DNA of 64,000 nucleotides from Methylovorus glucosotrophus (GTDB lineage: Bacteria; Pseudomonadota; Gammaproteobacteria; Burkholderiales; Methylophilaceae), in the NCBI RefSeq assembly GCF_009858335.1, contig NZ_VMSE01000001.1:1860001-1924000 (forward strand), given 5' to 3'. The stretch's first letter is position 1. Each line of letters opens with the position of its first letter. Below, piece after piece: positions 42,217 to 49,534 of the stretch. The notes beneath the pieces were generated by a model. It searched no databases. It saw nothing but the letters and a program-made list of their open reading frames with translations, and was not told where the DNA came from. The translations under genes were made by a program, and so were the position numbers.

Positions 42217-43136
42217 GCTGCCTCTCCAAGAATTTTCATTGCATCGCCAACGGCATTTGCATTGCTTTGGGATTTGTCTAGCTGACGCGCTTTGGTCTGC
42301 GTGATGGGGTTGCCTGTAGCCCACTCCATGCGAAGCTTTTCGGCGTCTGAAAGTAGGCAATCCACAACATGAGCCCGGCTGACGTAGTAGCTGTTGTTGT
42401 TGGTCAGGAAGAAGGCGGCAACATGCGGGGCCTCTTCAAACCCAAGGCGCTGCACGAATTGCTTGATCACGGAATTGACCTTGGCATTTCGGACTGCCTC
42501 TGTACCGTAGCGCTTGAAGTAGGCGGCCTGGTATGCAGCCCAAGTTTGTTTGCAGGCAGCTTGCAATTCCGTTTCCGACTTTTGAGGTGCCGCTGCCGAT
42601 TTTTCGGCGGCGGGAACCACTGCTCCTGTTCTTGTTCCTGCTCCTGCTAAATGCTCCTGTTCTTGTTCTTGCTCCTGTTCTTGGCTTACAAGGGCCTTGG
42701 AAGGGGCTTCAACATCGCGGCATTCAGACATGAGAAATTTGGATTGGTATTTCTCGAAGAAAGGCTTCAAATAAGGGCTTTCAGGCTGTGCGTTGTATTC
42801 GTTCTGCACCCCCTTAACCCTCAAATCCTTCTCGGTTAACTGCTCACCTATCTGGTAGGTAGCCATTTCATGCACCCAGACCACCTCAGAAGCATCATCG
42901 TAGGAGCAAAATCCAGCTTCAATGGCACCTTGAAGGCCCTTGGAAGCCCCTTCTATGGATAGTCCGCATTCATGGGCAATATAGATTTTTGGCAGGTAGT
43001 ACATCCCCAGCATGTTCGCGTGCGTGCAGGTCATGAGATAAAGGGCCACCAGTTGGCACTCGACCCCTTTGCTGCGCAGCTTTTTACCTGTGGCGCCAAT
43101 CCAGAACTGAGGGCTGACTTTTGAATAATCGCGCAT
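42213..43136 (-). CDS. Replication initiator, O-like
   Basis: 307 aa. The N-terminal 100 residues (FWIGATGKKLRSKGVECQLVALYLMTC, IYIAHECGLSIEGASKGLQGAIEAG, read in segments) form a winged-HTH as in phage replication proteins. A low-complexity hinge (QEQEQEQEQE then AGAGTRTGA) follows, then a helical C-terminal domain that could bind a loader. Lambda O has the same plan, with the origin inside the hinge. Confidence 0.65.
   Translation of the reverse strand: MRDYSKVSPQFWIGATGKKLRSKGVECQLVALYLMTCTHANMLGMYYLPKIYIAHECGLSIEGASKGLQGAIEAGFCSYDDASEVVWVHEMATYQIGEQLTEKDLRVKGVQNEYNAQPESPYLKPFFEKYQSKFLMSECRDVEAPSKALVSQEQEQEQEQEHLAGAGTRTGAVVPAAEKSAAAPQKSETELQAACKQTWAAYQAAYFKRYGTEAVRNAKVNSVIKQFVQRLGFEEAPHVAAFFLTNNNSYYVSRAHVVDCLLSDAEKLRMEWATGNPITQTKARQLDKSQSNANAVGDAMKILGEAA
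42621..42682. repeat. 31-bp imperfect tandem repeat in the replication gene
   Basis: TGCTCCTGTTCTTGTTC opens copies at 42621-42651 and 42652-42682. Because 31 is not a multiple of 3, the two copies are translated in different frames (QEQEQE and AGAGTRTGA). Position corresponds to the lambda origin iterons. Confidence 0.75.
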
Positions 43137-43138
43137 GG

Positions 43139-43558
43139 CTATACGTTCACCGACAGCGTAGAAATACCGGAATAAAGGCGTAACTCTTTGCGCGCCAAAG
43201 GGCGTGATTCGAGACGTGCTGGGCGGTCTTTGATGCGGTAGATACCATCCACGCCATAGCGGGAATCATCAGGCACAGTTTCATCAACAGAGGGGGCGTA
43301 TTTAAGCCCATGAACAGCTGCAATGAAGGTGTTGTAGCCATTGCGCTCAACGGTCACCAGTCCGGCGCGTTTAAGCGCGTGTACGTGGCCTCTCATGCCC
43401 TCGATATTGATGTGCATGCATTCGGCTGGATATGCGGCGACAAGTTGACGGTGCAGGCTGATATAGCCGTTTACCGTGGTTTGGAGAACATCCAGAATGC
43501 AGACGCGGAGCTTGTGCGTGTCCAGGCGTTCGTTCTTGATCATGATCACATTACTCAT
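43139..43558 (-). CDS. Winged-helix-like hypothetical protein
   Basis: 139 aa from ATG 43558 with GGAAGGG upstream. The helices DTHKLRVCILDVLQTTVNGYISLHRQL and IEGMRGHVHALKRAGLVTVERNGYNTF (in segments) fit a winged HTH that distinguishes DNA ends or sites. It lies directly before the replication initiator. Regulatory or replication role possible. Confidence 0.55.
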   Translation of the reverse strand: MSNVIMIKNERLDTHKLRVCILDVLQTTVNGYISLHRQLVAAYPAECMHINIEGMRGHVHALKRAGLVTVERNGYNTFIAAVHGLKYAPSVDETVPDDSRYGVDGIYRIKDRPARLESRPLARKELRLYSGISTLSVNV

Positions 43559-43694
43559 CGGCGCGCCCTTCCGTATCCATGTGGGCTTCATCTGATAAAC
43601 CGTCAGCAACCATTTGAGATGTCCATGCGCAGTACCAGAGAAGAAGCGCTATTGCCGCAGCGAACAGAAATAATCCAAGAAGCAAATATGTCAT
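43551..43694 (-). CDS. 47-aa single-span membrane protein
   Basis: MTYLLLGLFLFAAAIALLLW then a short acidic tail (GLSDEAHMDTEGRADE). AAGGAGGG lies 6 nt before the ATG, and the ATG overlaps the upstream stop as ATGA. The strong SD and coupling make it a real gene. Confidence 0.7.
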   Translation of the reverse strand: MTYLLLGLFLFAAAIALLLWYCAWTSQMVADGLSDEAHMDTEGRADE

Positions 43695-44071
43695 GCTGCC
43701 CTCCTTGCTTTTCTGAGCAATAGCTCTTGTTCAAGCTCATAAATTTCTCTGTCTTCGTCATCGACAAAAACAAACCTTCCACCAACCCGCATGCACATGT
43801 ACTGAAGCAAGTAGACGGACCCGGATTCCTCCATAACCTTGATCAATTCATCAATACCCAAAGCCGCCCGGCCGTTCTGTGCCCGGCTCAATACTTCACG
43901 AGCCTTGCCGATTTTTTCGGCAAGCGTGTCTTGTGTGTAGTTGGAATGAAGGCATGTCTTCGTGAGTGCCATAGGACCCGACTTGCATTGCTTGACCAGT
44001 AAATCAGGCGCCATTTCAAGCTTTGGAGCCTGCGCTACCAGTACGGGAAACATCTGTTTTGTAGGGTTCAT
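43691..44071 (-). CDS. CII-like transcriptional regulator candidate
   Basis: 126 aa. A central HTH-like segment, YTQDTLAEKIGKAREVLSRAQNG, is followed by LGIDELIKVMEESG and a C-terminal coil (DEDREIYELEQELLLRK) that could oligomerise. It is the second gene downstream of Cro, after a terminator, which is the place of lambda cII. Tandem 10-bp repeats lie just upstream. Function inferred from position and HTH. Confidence 0.55.
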   Translation of the reverse strand: MNPTKQMFPVLVAQAPKLEMAPDLLVKQCKSGPMALTKTCLHSNYTQDTLAEKIGKAREVLSRAQNGRAALGIDELIKVMEESGSVYLLQYMCMRVGGRFVFVDDEDREIYELEQELLLRKARRAA

Positions 44072-44080
44072 GTGCGTCTC

Positions 44081-44100
44081 GGTGACAGTTGGTGACAGTT
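44081..44100. repeat. Two tandem GGTGACAGTT repeats
   Basis: GGTGACAGTT occurs twice without spacing, 10 nt upstream of the CII-like gene. Ten-bp direct repeats put both copies on one DNA face, as with CII sites (TTGC-N6-TTGC, also 10 bp apart). Confidence 0.6.
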
Positions 44101-44111
44101 GAAATTAGGTT

Positions 44112-44143
44112 AAAAAAATACAGGTGCGGTACCTTGCACCTGT
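44112..44143 (-). terminator. Terminator after cro (tR1-like)
   Basis: Stem ACAGGTGC/GCACCTGT followed on the minus strand by ATTTTTTT. It separates cro from the CII-like gene, as tR1 does in lambda; an antiterminator would be needed to express downstream genes. Confidence 0.85.
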
Positions 44144-44146
44144 CGG

Positions 44147-44356
44147 TTAAGCGGCCTTGCGGTCTTGAGGGTTGTTGATGAGCTTGAGTATCGGCTTGAT
44201 AGGTTTACCAAGTCGAACAGCAGCACCAACGACATGATCGGTCTGTTGCTGGGTCAGCTCTTCTGGCCATTGACTGATCCGTGACCGGTGGTAACCGAGA
44301 CCACGTGCTAACTCAGCCCTTGTCCCGAAAAGCTCAACTGCTTGTTTCTTTAACAT
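44147..44356 (-). CDS. Cro-like repressor (YdaS/Cro type HTH)
   Basis: 69 aa. KQAVELFGTRAELARGLGYHRSRISQWPEELTQQQ (in segments) is a complete HTH of the Cro/YdaS type, followed by VVGAAVRLGKPI. It is divergent from the CI gene and 77 bp away, with operators between. It would repress CI and favour the lytic route. Confidence 0.8.
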   Translation of the reverse strand: MLKKQAVELFGTRAELARGLGYHRSRISQWPEELTQQQTDHVVGAAVRLGKPIKPILKLINNPQDRKAA

Positions 44357-44367
44357 AGGATGAATCC

Positions 44368-44450
44368 GTTTAAATAACTAAACCAATTTTAGTCCTCTAA
44401 ACTAATAGAAGTCAAGCATACAAAACAATTTTATGATTAACATGCTAAAC
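44368..44450. promoter_or_regulatory. OR-type switch region with three operators and PR
   Basis: Three 16-bp sites of the form GTTTA-N6-TAAAC: GTTTAAATAACTAAAC (44368-44383), TTTTAGTCCTCTAAAC (44387-44402) and GATTAACATGCTAAAC (44435-44450). The cro promoter on the minus strand has -35 TTGACT (44415-44410) and -10 TAAAAT (44391-44386) with an 18-nt spacer, overlapped by the second site. The third covers the CI start codons. Confidence 0.75.
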
Positions 44451-45158
44451 ATGAATAATTTGCAGAGTAGAATCGAATTTGCCGTGGTTGAGTGGCAGAA
44501 GAAAAACGGTCGCCCCTTTAAGAGGACGTACCTTTTCGATTACATTGGCGCGCACAAGCTTTCAAATGTGTCGATGCCAAGCCGCGCCACCGTGTCGCTA
44601 TGGTTCAATGGCCCAACAAAAGAAATAAGCGCAGACCTTAATGGATTAGTTGCTGATTTCTTTGGGGTTGATCCTGAGTGGTTGCGCACTGGAAGGCCTG
44701 GCGCTATAAATGACAACGCCCACGAAGGGCCAACACTAGAAAAATTTAGGGTAGCTCCAGTAGTAGGGCAAGCCCAGCTTGGGGATGAGGGGTATTTTGT
44801 GGAGCTTGAATATGCGGTTGGATTTGGGGATGGCTTTATTGAGTGGCCAACCAAAGACCCAAATGCCTATGCGGTAAGATGCGTCGGCGACAGTATGAAG
44901 CCGCGCATACGCCATGGTGAATTTGTTGTGGTGGAACCAGGCCACCAACCCACGCCTGGCGATGATGTACTAGTTAAATGTCTGGAAGGTCGCGTTATGG
45001 TGAAAGAGCTGCTATTTATTCGCGATGGACAGGTCCATCTGGGATCGGTCAATGAGTCGCACCCCAAAATCACCATAGACCAGTCGCAAATTGATGTGAT
45101 GCACTATGTCGCAGGGATTGCCCGCAGTCCAATGTTTAAACGATTGATCCAGGAGTAA
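44433..45158 (+). CDS. CI-like repressor, S24 peptidase family
   Basis: 241 aa. The N-terminal half has a DNA-binding domain (SRATVSLWFNGPTKEISADLNG). The C-terminal half is a LexA/CI peptidase with CVGDSMKPRIRHGEFVVVEPG (Ser) and GRVMVKELLF (Lys). A likely cleavage region is around VVGQAQLGDEG. It maintains lysogeny and would self-cleave after SOS activation. No SD precedes the three clustered ATGs (44433, 44442, 44451); a leaderless mRNA as from lambda PRM is possible. Confidence 0.87.
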   Translation: MINMLNMNNLQSRIEFAVVEWQKKNGRPFKRTYLFDYIGAHKLSNVSMPSRATVSLWFNGPTKEISADLNGLVADFFGVDPEWLRTGRPGAINDNAHEGPTLEKFRVAPVVGQAQLGDEGYFVELEYAVGFGDGFIEWPTKDPNAYAVRCVGDSMKPRIRHGEFVVVEPGHQPTPGDDVLVKCLEGRVMVKELLFIRDGQVHLGSVNESHPKITIDQSQIDVMHYVAGIARSPMFKRLIQE

Positions 45159-45163
45159 CAGCC

Positions 45164-45463
45164 ATGGTAAGAATCTTTTTGCTAATCGCCCTTCTCACCG
45201 GCTGCGCCTCTGCCGACTTAAATAAAGTGCCAGAAGGCATGCGAGTCAAAGACGAGAAATCAGTATCTGCCTGCGAGTTCAAGGGTGAGGTTAATGGAAT
45301 ATCTTCCCTTTACGGCTTATTTGCCGAGGTTGCTTTGTCGAACGCAAGAAAACAAGCTTTTGCTCAAGCTGCAGAGCTCGGCGCCAATACGATTGTCTGG
45401 AAACCTCAGGTTGCTCAGTATGGGTCAACCTCGGCCAATGGCAACGCCTACCGCTGCCCTTAA
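45164..45463 (+). CDS. Small lipoprotein downstream of CI
   Basis: 99 aa with a lipobox LLTGC after a short signal sequence. The mature part (SACEFKGEVNGISSLYGLFAEVALSNARKQAFAQAAELGANTIVW, in segments) resembles the DUF4156-type surface lipoproteins. It starts 5 bp after the CI stop and is probably co-transcribed, so it should be made in the lysogen and change the cell surface. Confidence 0.7.
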   Translation: MVRIFLLIALLTGCASADLNKVPEGMRVKDEKSVSACEFKGEVNGISSLYGLFAEVALSNARKQAFAQAAELGANTIVWKPQVAQYGSTSANGNAYRCP

Positions 45464-45481
45464 CCTTGACTGGGTATAACT

Positions 45482-45985
45482 ATGGCTCTTATTAAGTGCA
45501 AAGAATGCAAAAGCCAAATTAGCAGTAAAGCCAAGGTATGTCCGAACTGTGGCGCTCCAGTAAAAAAAGAAGCCACTTTATTAGGGTGCCTTACGGTATT
45601 TCTTTTGGTTGGATTTGTTATTTTCCTATTTAGTGACGGTGACAAAGAGACAGCTACAAGCACTTCGGAAGCCAAGCAAGAATGCGCGAGTGACGATCTG
45701 AGTTGCCTCGGGAATAAAGGGATATTAAGCGCTAGTGTTTATTGCCAAGATCCAGTAGAGCGCTTGGCGAAGTACAGCATGAAGTGGACAGATGGGATTT
45801 TGGAGCCAAAATTCAGTAGATTCATGTGGAAAGACAAGAATAAAGGCGAGATCACCTATATAGGTGATAAGGCTCAGTTTCAGAATGGCTTTGGTGCGTT
45901 CATGACGGTCATTTATGAATGTGATATGGCGAATGACAATAAGACAGTCATTGGCGCCAGGGTTACCGAAGGTCGGCTTCCGTAA
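45482..45985 (+). CDS. Zinc-ribbon membrane protein downstream of CI
   Basis: 167 aa. The N-terminal IKCKECKSQISSKAKVCPNCG is a CxxC-x13-CxxC zinc ribbon, followed by one membrane helix (LLGCLTVFLLVGFVIFLF) and a secreted-side domain with four cysteines (ECASDDLSCLGNKG, VYCQDP, VIYECD). It is likely part of the CI transcript. Candidate lysogenic conversion or exclusion factor. Confidence 0.65.
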   Translation: MALIKCKECKSQISSKAKVCPNCGAPVKKEATLLGCLTVFLLVGFVIFLFSDGDKETATSTSEAKQECASDDLSCLGNKGILSASVYCQDPVERLAKYSMKWTDGILEPKFSRFMWKDKNKGEITYIGDKAQFQNGFGAFMTVIYECDMANDNKTVIGARVTEGRLP

Positions 45986-46137
45986 AGCCTTTTACTATCC
46001 ACCAGCGGTATCTAAGCGATCTATATTGGATTAAGTTAAGACTGAGAGGAATGCTCGTAGTTGTAGTGTTTACGCTAATATTAATTTGCTAACTACTATG
46101 TTTCGTAAGTATTTTCCTCGTGCTGTTGTTTTTAATT

Positions 46138-46181
46138 GTTTACTTAAGTAAACTTCTTGCTGACGGTGTCGTCAATATAAA
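46138..46181 (+). promoter_or_regulatory. Separate promoter with a perfect CI-type operator near -42
   Basis: GTTTACTTAAGTAAAC (46138-46153) is a perfect palindrome with the same half-sites as the other operators. Directly after it come TTCTTG (46154-46159), 16 nt and TATAAA (46176-46181). A start near 46188 puts the operator centre at about -42, where lambda CI bound at OR2 activates PRM. The rest of the gap 45986-46217 shows no gene. Confidence 0.6.
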
Positions 46182-46217
46182 GCCGAATCATTTCATGCAA
46201 GGCTTTTAGGAGGTTTT

Positions 46218-46427
46218 ATGGAACATATGAGAAAGATTGCTACAAAAGTGCTTGATTTTACTGCACGTACATCGAAAACCCTTTCGCCGGCTGAGTACAT
46301 AACATTCAGCGCTAATAGCCGCAATCAGATTAAACGCGTTAAATTCGTTGCTCCCAAACTTGGCTCTGAAGGCTTCGGCAAGTTTGAAGTTGAGCTGTCT
46401 TCTCCTGTATACGAGATGGAAGCGTGA
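46218..46427 (+). CDS. Small soluble protein of the lysogenic cassette
   Basis: 69 aa with a strong AGGAGG 5 nt before the ATG. Basic, beta-rich (RNQIKRVKFVAPKLGSEGF then GKFEVELSSPVYEMEA). No known domain. Its stop overlaps the next start by 4 bp (GTGA), so both are produced together. Confidence 0.65.
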   Translation: MEHMRKIATKVLDFTARTSKTLSPAEYITFSANSRNQIKRVKFVAPKLGSEGFGKFEVELSSPVYEMEA

Positions 46428-46834
46428 CCGATAATCAAGATCAGCCATTGGCTCAAAACAACCAGCTTGATACGATTGCATCATCTCTTTCTGTAATAAT
46501 TGAGCAGCAGCAGCAGGAAGTTGGCATAAAGAACCGGGAACTTGACGTAAGAGAGCATGAAATATCGTCAAATGAGAGGATAGCTTTAGCAAGCATACAG
46601 GCCCAGTCTCAATACCGAGCTGACAATGCCGGGAAGTACAATGCCCATCTTATTCATCGCTACTGGTTTATTGGAACAGTAACCTTCATGGTATTAGCAT
46701 TTGCGGCTTTTGCCATCACTCACGAATCCAAAGACATTATTATTGACTCAATTAAGATGATACTTGGTTTTTCGGCTGGGGCCTTTGGTGGATACCATTG
46801 GGGGAAATCAAAATCTGGGAAAGATGACCAGTAA
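46424..46834 (+). CDS. Coiled-coil protein with two membrane helices (GTG start)
   Basis: 136 aa: a cytoplasmic coiled coil (DTIASSLSVIIEQQQQEV, KNRELDVREHEISSNER) followed by two helices (WFIGTVTFMVLAFAAFAI, IKMILGFSAGAFGGYHWG) and a charged tail. Topology resembles prophage superinfection-exclusion or effector membrane proteins, but there is no family match. The start is a GTG coupled to the previous stop. Confidence 0.65.
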   Translation: MTDNQDQPLAQNNQLDTIASSLSVIIEQQQQEVGIKNRELDVREHEISSNERIALASIQAQSQYRADNAGKYNAHLIHRYWFIGTVTFMVLAFAAFAITHESKDIIIDSIKMILGFSAGAFGGYHWGKSKSGKDDQ

Positions 46835-46851
46835 ATAATTATTTAATGCAC

Positions 46852-46906
46852 AACCGCCTCCGGGCGGTTTTTTATTGCCACGTCCCGCACTCGCGGGATT
46901 TTTTTC
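46852..46906 (+). terminator. Tandem terminators closing the lysogenic operon
   Basis: Two hairpins follow each other: AACCGCC-TCCG-GGCGGTT with a T-run (46852-46875), then TCCCGC-x4-GCGGGA with T7 (46883-46906). They isolate the lysogenic genes from PL. Confidence 0.9.
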
Positions 46907-46946
46907 GCCTTTCTAAACCACGTCTGTTAAATGCACAATCCATTTT

Positions 46947-47006
46947 GTTTAGTTAACTAAAAATAAATGTTGACTTGATTAAACTTTATTGTTTATCATG
47001 CTTAAC
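46947..47006 (+). promoter_or_regulatory. PL-type early promoter with two operators
   Basis: -35 TTGACT (46970-46975) and -10 TATCAT (46994-46999), 18 nt apart. Operators GTTTAGTTAACTAAAA (46947-46962) and GTTTATCATGCTTAAC (46991-47006) flank and overlap it, so bound CI would shut it. It drives the plus-strand early operon. Confidence 0.75.
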
Positions 47007-47039
47007 ATATTAAGTCGACACTAAACAAGTGGAGGTTGC

Positions 47040-47399
47040 ATGAGATTCAACACAGAAATCGGCGGGTTTGAAATCCACTCGATGCCCAGCAATACGCAGG
47101 TGGCGATTTGCACGAGCTTTTACGTTCGTGAGGAATTGCGCGGCCAGGGTAACGCTTACATCCTGCACAACAAGCAGTTGGAGCGCCTGATTGATCTTGG
47201 CTATGACTTCGCCTATTGCACGGTGACTGGCGACAACCCTGCACAGTCCCGCGCTATTGCAAAAGCTGGCTGGATGTTGGATCACACGTTCTACAACTCC
47301 CGTCTCGGCGTCACCACTCAATGTTGGTCAATCAACGTCCATGAGACGCGCAATAAAGAGCTGGCCGACATCATGGCCCGCGAACTGGTGGAGACATAA
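47040..47399 (+). CDS. GNAT acetyltransferase-like early protein
   Basis: 119 aa. CTSFYVREELRGQGNAYILHNKQLERLIDLGYDFAYCTV (in segments) carries the GNAT motif A with RGQGNA, and DNPAQSRAIAKAGW corresponds to motif B. GGAGG precedes the ATG. It is the first gene under PL, where phages often place host-takeover proteins; the substrate is unknown. Confidence 0.75.
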   Translation: MRFNTEIGGFEIHSMPSNTQVAICTSFYVREELRGQGNAYILHNKQLERLIDLGYDFAYCTVTGDNPAQSRAIAKAGWMLDHTFYNSRLGVTTQCWSINVHETRNKELADIMARELVET

Positions 47400-47401
47400 C
47401 C

Positions 47402-47593
47402 ATGGGCAGCCAATTCCCTCGCATTGCGAATATCAACGAGCGCGCCAGCGATCTCCTGCAGGAGGCTATCAACAAGCATGCCGTATTGCAGCGCAAGCCC
47501 GGCCATAACCAGCTGGTCATTCACGATCACTTGATTAAAGGCTATCGCCAAGTATGCGTGCCTGTTCATCCAACTGGAGGTGCAGCAGCATGA
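47402..47593 (+). CDS. Small early protein
   Basis: 63 aa, polar and helical (NINERASDLLQEAINKHAVLQRK). It starts 2 bp after the GNAT stop. No family recognised. Confidence 0.55.
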   Translation: MGSQFPRIANINERASDLLQEAINKHAVLQRKPGHNQLVIHDHLIKGYRQVCVPVHPTGGAAA

Positions 47594-47841
47594 GCACTCA
47601 ACTTTTCCGCGTTTGGTGCAAGTTCGAGCCAGATCACGTAAACCCGCTGACGGGTAGGCGCGGGCAGTGGCGGGTAACGCGTACAGCCCCATTTTCTCCT
47701 AATCGTGCCAGATTATTTTATACATCAGTACGCTTTGAAGGAGAGCTGGCGGTGCTGACTACCAAAGTTTACCGTCGCGGCAGCATCATCCGCCCTCACA
47801 AAGAACTCAACCGCGTGCTGGCATTGCGAGGTTCAGCATGA
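47590..47841 (+). CDS. Small early protein
   Basis: 83 aa from ATG 47590, coupled to the preceding stop (ATGA) with GGAGG upstream. Basic with beta strands (LFRVWCKFEPD, RARLFYTSVRFEGELAVLTTKVYRRG in segments). A longer frame from 47554 overlaps the neighbour and lacks an SD. Unknown function. Confidence 0.55.
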   Translation: MSTQLFRVWCKFEPDHVNPLTGRRGQWRVTRTAPFSPNRARLFYTSVRFEGELAVLTTKVYRRGSIIRPHKELNRVLALRGSA

Positions 47842-48053
47842 GCGCCACTACCGTCCGCCCCGGTCTGCGCACGCAGGTGCGCCAGATACTTGAGCGCATT
47901 GGCGATAACGCCGCCGCTTATGGCATCACCGCTGACGAGCTCGCATTTCTCAACAGCATGCGCATGCGGAATATCGCATTCGGCACCCAGCGCCAGGCTG
48001 AAACCGGCCAGCGCATCTATGACAAGGTTTTCAGTAAGCAGGAGGCCGCATGA
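47838..48053 (+). CDS. Small early protein
   Basis: 71 aa, helical and basic (RTQVRQILERIGDNAAAYG, FLNSMRMRNIAFGTQRQAE). Overlaps both neighbours by 4 bp. Unknown function. Confidence 0.55.
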   Translation: MSATTVRPGLRTQVRQILERIGDNAAAYGITADELAFLNSMRMRNIAFGTQRQAETGQRIYDKVFSKQEAA

Positions 48054-48421
48054 GGGGTGACATCAAAAATGCTGTTATCACGAGCGCCACATTATCTACC
48101 AGTGATCGCGGAGTTCTTGACTGCTGGGTGACATTAGACCTTGGTGGAGCAAGCCAAGGATTCGGCGGCTACGCTCTTTACCTGCCAGCTTCATTTAAGA
48201 ATTTTCAACTTTTGAGTACTGCTGGTCATTTCATTTACCGTTGCATGGAGGTTGCTGGCGTTGAAGAGTTTTCAAAATTGCCAGGCAAAGCAATCCGTAT
48301 TGATGCTGATTCTGGCTGCATTTATGGAATAGGTCACATTGTTAAAGACGACTGGTTTTATCCAGAAGACGATTTTAATCCGCCAGTGGATGCTGAGTTT
48401 GATCAGGATGAAAAATCATGA
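48050..48421 (+). CDS. Hypothetical early protein
   Basis: 123 aa. SDRGVLDCWVTLDLGGASQGFGGYALYLP and HFIYRCMEVAGVEEFSKLPGKAIRIDADSGCIYGIGHIV (in segments) show a compact alpha/beta domain with an acidic tail. Similar proteins occur near phage recombination genes. Function unknown; coupled at both ends. Confidence 0.6.
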   Translation: MRGDIKNAVITSATLSTSDRGVLDCWVTLDLGGASQGFGGYALYLPASFKNFQLLSTAGHFIYRCMEVAGVEEFSKLPGKAIRIDADSGCIYGIGHIVKDDWFYPEDDFNPPVDAEFDQDEKS

Positions 48422-48654
48422 AGCCCACCGACTCAACCTTGCGCAAGTGGTACGAGTGCTTGCTGATCATCATTGGCTTCTCTGGACTTCTTACCGTGCT
48501 CTCATTGGTGGACCTGAATGACCGCCGCTGGGAAAACCCAACCCCGGAAATCAAGGTGAGCAAAGACACAGAGACCACAGAGGCTACCGAATTAACCAAC
48601 GAGCAGATGGTGTTCCTTGCCGGTCTGCATAACCCACTATCTCAGGAGAAATAA
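48418..48654 (+). CDS. Small membrane-anchored early protein
   Basis: 78 aa with one N-terminal helix (CLLIIIGFSGLLTVLSLV) and an acidic C-terminal tail. Coupled to the upstream stop; the Bet SD lies in its last codons. Function unknown. Confidence 0.55.
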   Translation: MKPTDSTLRKWYECLLIIIGFSGLLTVLSLVDLNDRRWENPTPEIKVSKDTETTEATELTNEQMVFLAGLHNPLSQEK

Positions 48655-48655
48655 C

Positions 48656-49534
48656 ATGGCAGCAACAAATGTGGCTGTGATGCCCACAAAAAACACTACC
48701 TTGCTGAAGAAGTTTGCTGACCGCTTTTCGGTAGACCAGGCCGAGGTGATGAACATTCTGAAGGCTACGGCCTTTAAACAGCGCGACGGGCAGCCGCCAG
48801 CCTCTGATGAGCAGCTTTTTGCCCTGATGATCGTTGCTGACCAGTACGGCCTCAACCCATTCACCAAGGAAATCTACGCTTACCCAGACAAAAGCAACGG
48901 CATTGTGCCTGTTGTCGGGGTGGATGGCTGGTCACGAATTGTCAATGAGCATCCCATGATGGATGGCATTGAGTTCCGCTACTCAGATGAAACGGTCCAG
49001 CACAAAGGCAAAACCTGCCACGTATGGATTGAGGCCGTGATTACCCGCAAGGATCGTAATAAGCCAATCGTGGTGCGCGAATACTTTGACGAGGTAGTGC
49101 GCAGCGTCAACTTCACGACCCCATGGGATACCCACCCAAAGCGTATGCATCGCCATAAAACTTTCATCCAAGGCGGCCGCGTCGCCTTCGGTTTCGGCGG
49201 TATTTATGACGAAGACGAAGCCCAGCGAATCATGGAAAAAGACATCACTGCAGATGTCGTCAATGAAACGCACGCCAGCAAGCCAGAGGTTCCGGTACTG
49301 GATGAACAGACATTCAAGAGCATTGCTGACAAGTACCGCCAGAGCGTTACAAGCGGCAAGAAGTCTGTCGCAGACTTTATTTCATGGGTGGAAAACAAAG
49401 GCGCATTGCTGACTGATGCGCAAAAAGCCGAGGTCCAGTCATGGGCCCCTAAAACCACCACCGTCGAAGGCGAAGCCACCGAAGTTGATGATGACTTTGT
49501 GACCGAAATGAACCAAGAAGAAGGGAAGCAATAA
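48656..49534 (+). CDS. bet: Bet-type single-strand annealing recombinase
   Basis: 292 aa from ATG 48656, which has AGGAGA upstream. Family motifs: LMIVADQYGLNPFTKEIYAYPDKSNGIVPVVGVDGWSRIVNEHP (in segments), TCHVWIEAVITRKDRNKP, TTPWDTHPKRMHRHK and AFGFGGIYDEDEAQRI. It pairs complementary single strands during phage recombination together with the exonuclease encoded next (1-bp overlap). Confidence 0.92.
   Translation: MAATNVAVMPTKNTTLLKKFADRFSVDQAEVMNILKATAFKQRDGQPPASDEQLFALMIVADQYGLNPFTKEIYAYPDKSNGIVPVVGVDGWSRIVNEHPMMDGIEFRYSDETVQHKGKTCHVWIEAVITRKDRNKPIVVREYFDEVVRSVNFTTPWDTHPKRMHRHKTFIQGGRVAFGFGGIYDEDEAQRIMEKDITADVVNETHASKPEVPVLDEQTFKSIADKYRQSVTSGKKSVADFISWVENKGALLTDAQKAEVQSWAPKTTTVEGEATEVDDDFVTEMNQEEGKQ

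Noticed and set aside
43603..43785. 60-aa minus-strand ORF
   Set aside because: Out-of-frame with the SD-preceded 47-aa membrane protein at the same place.
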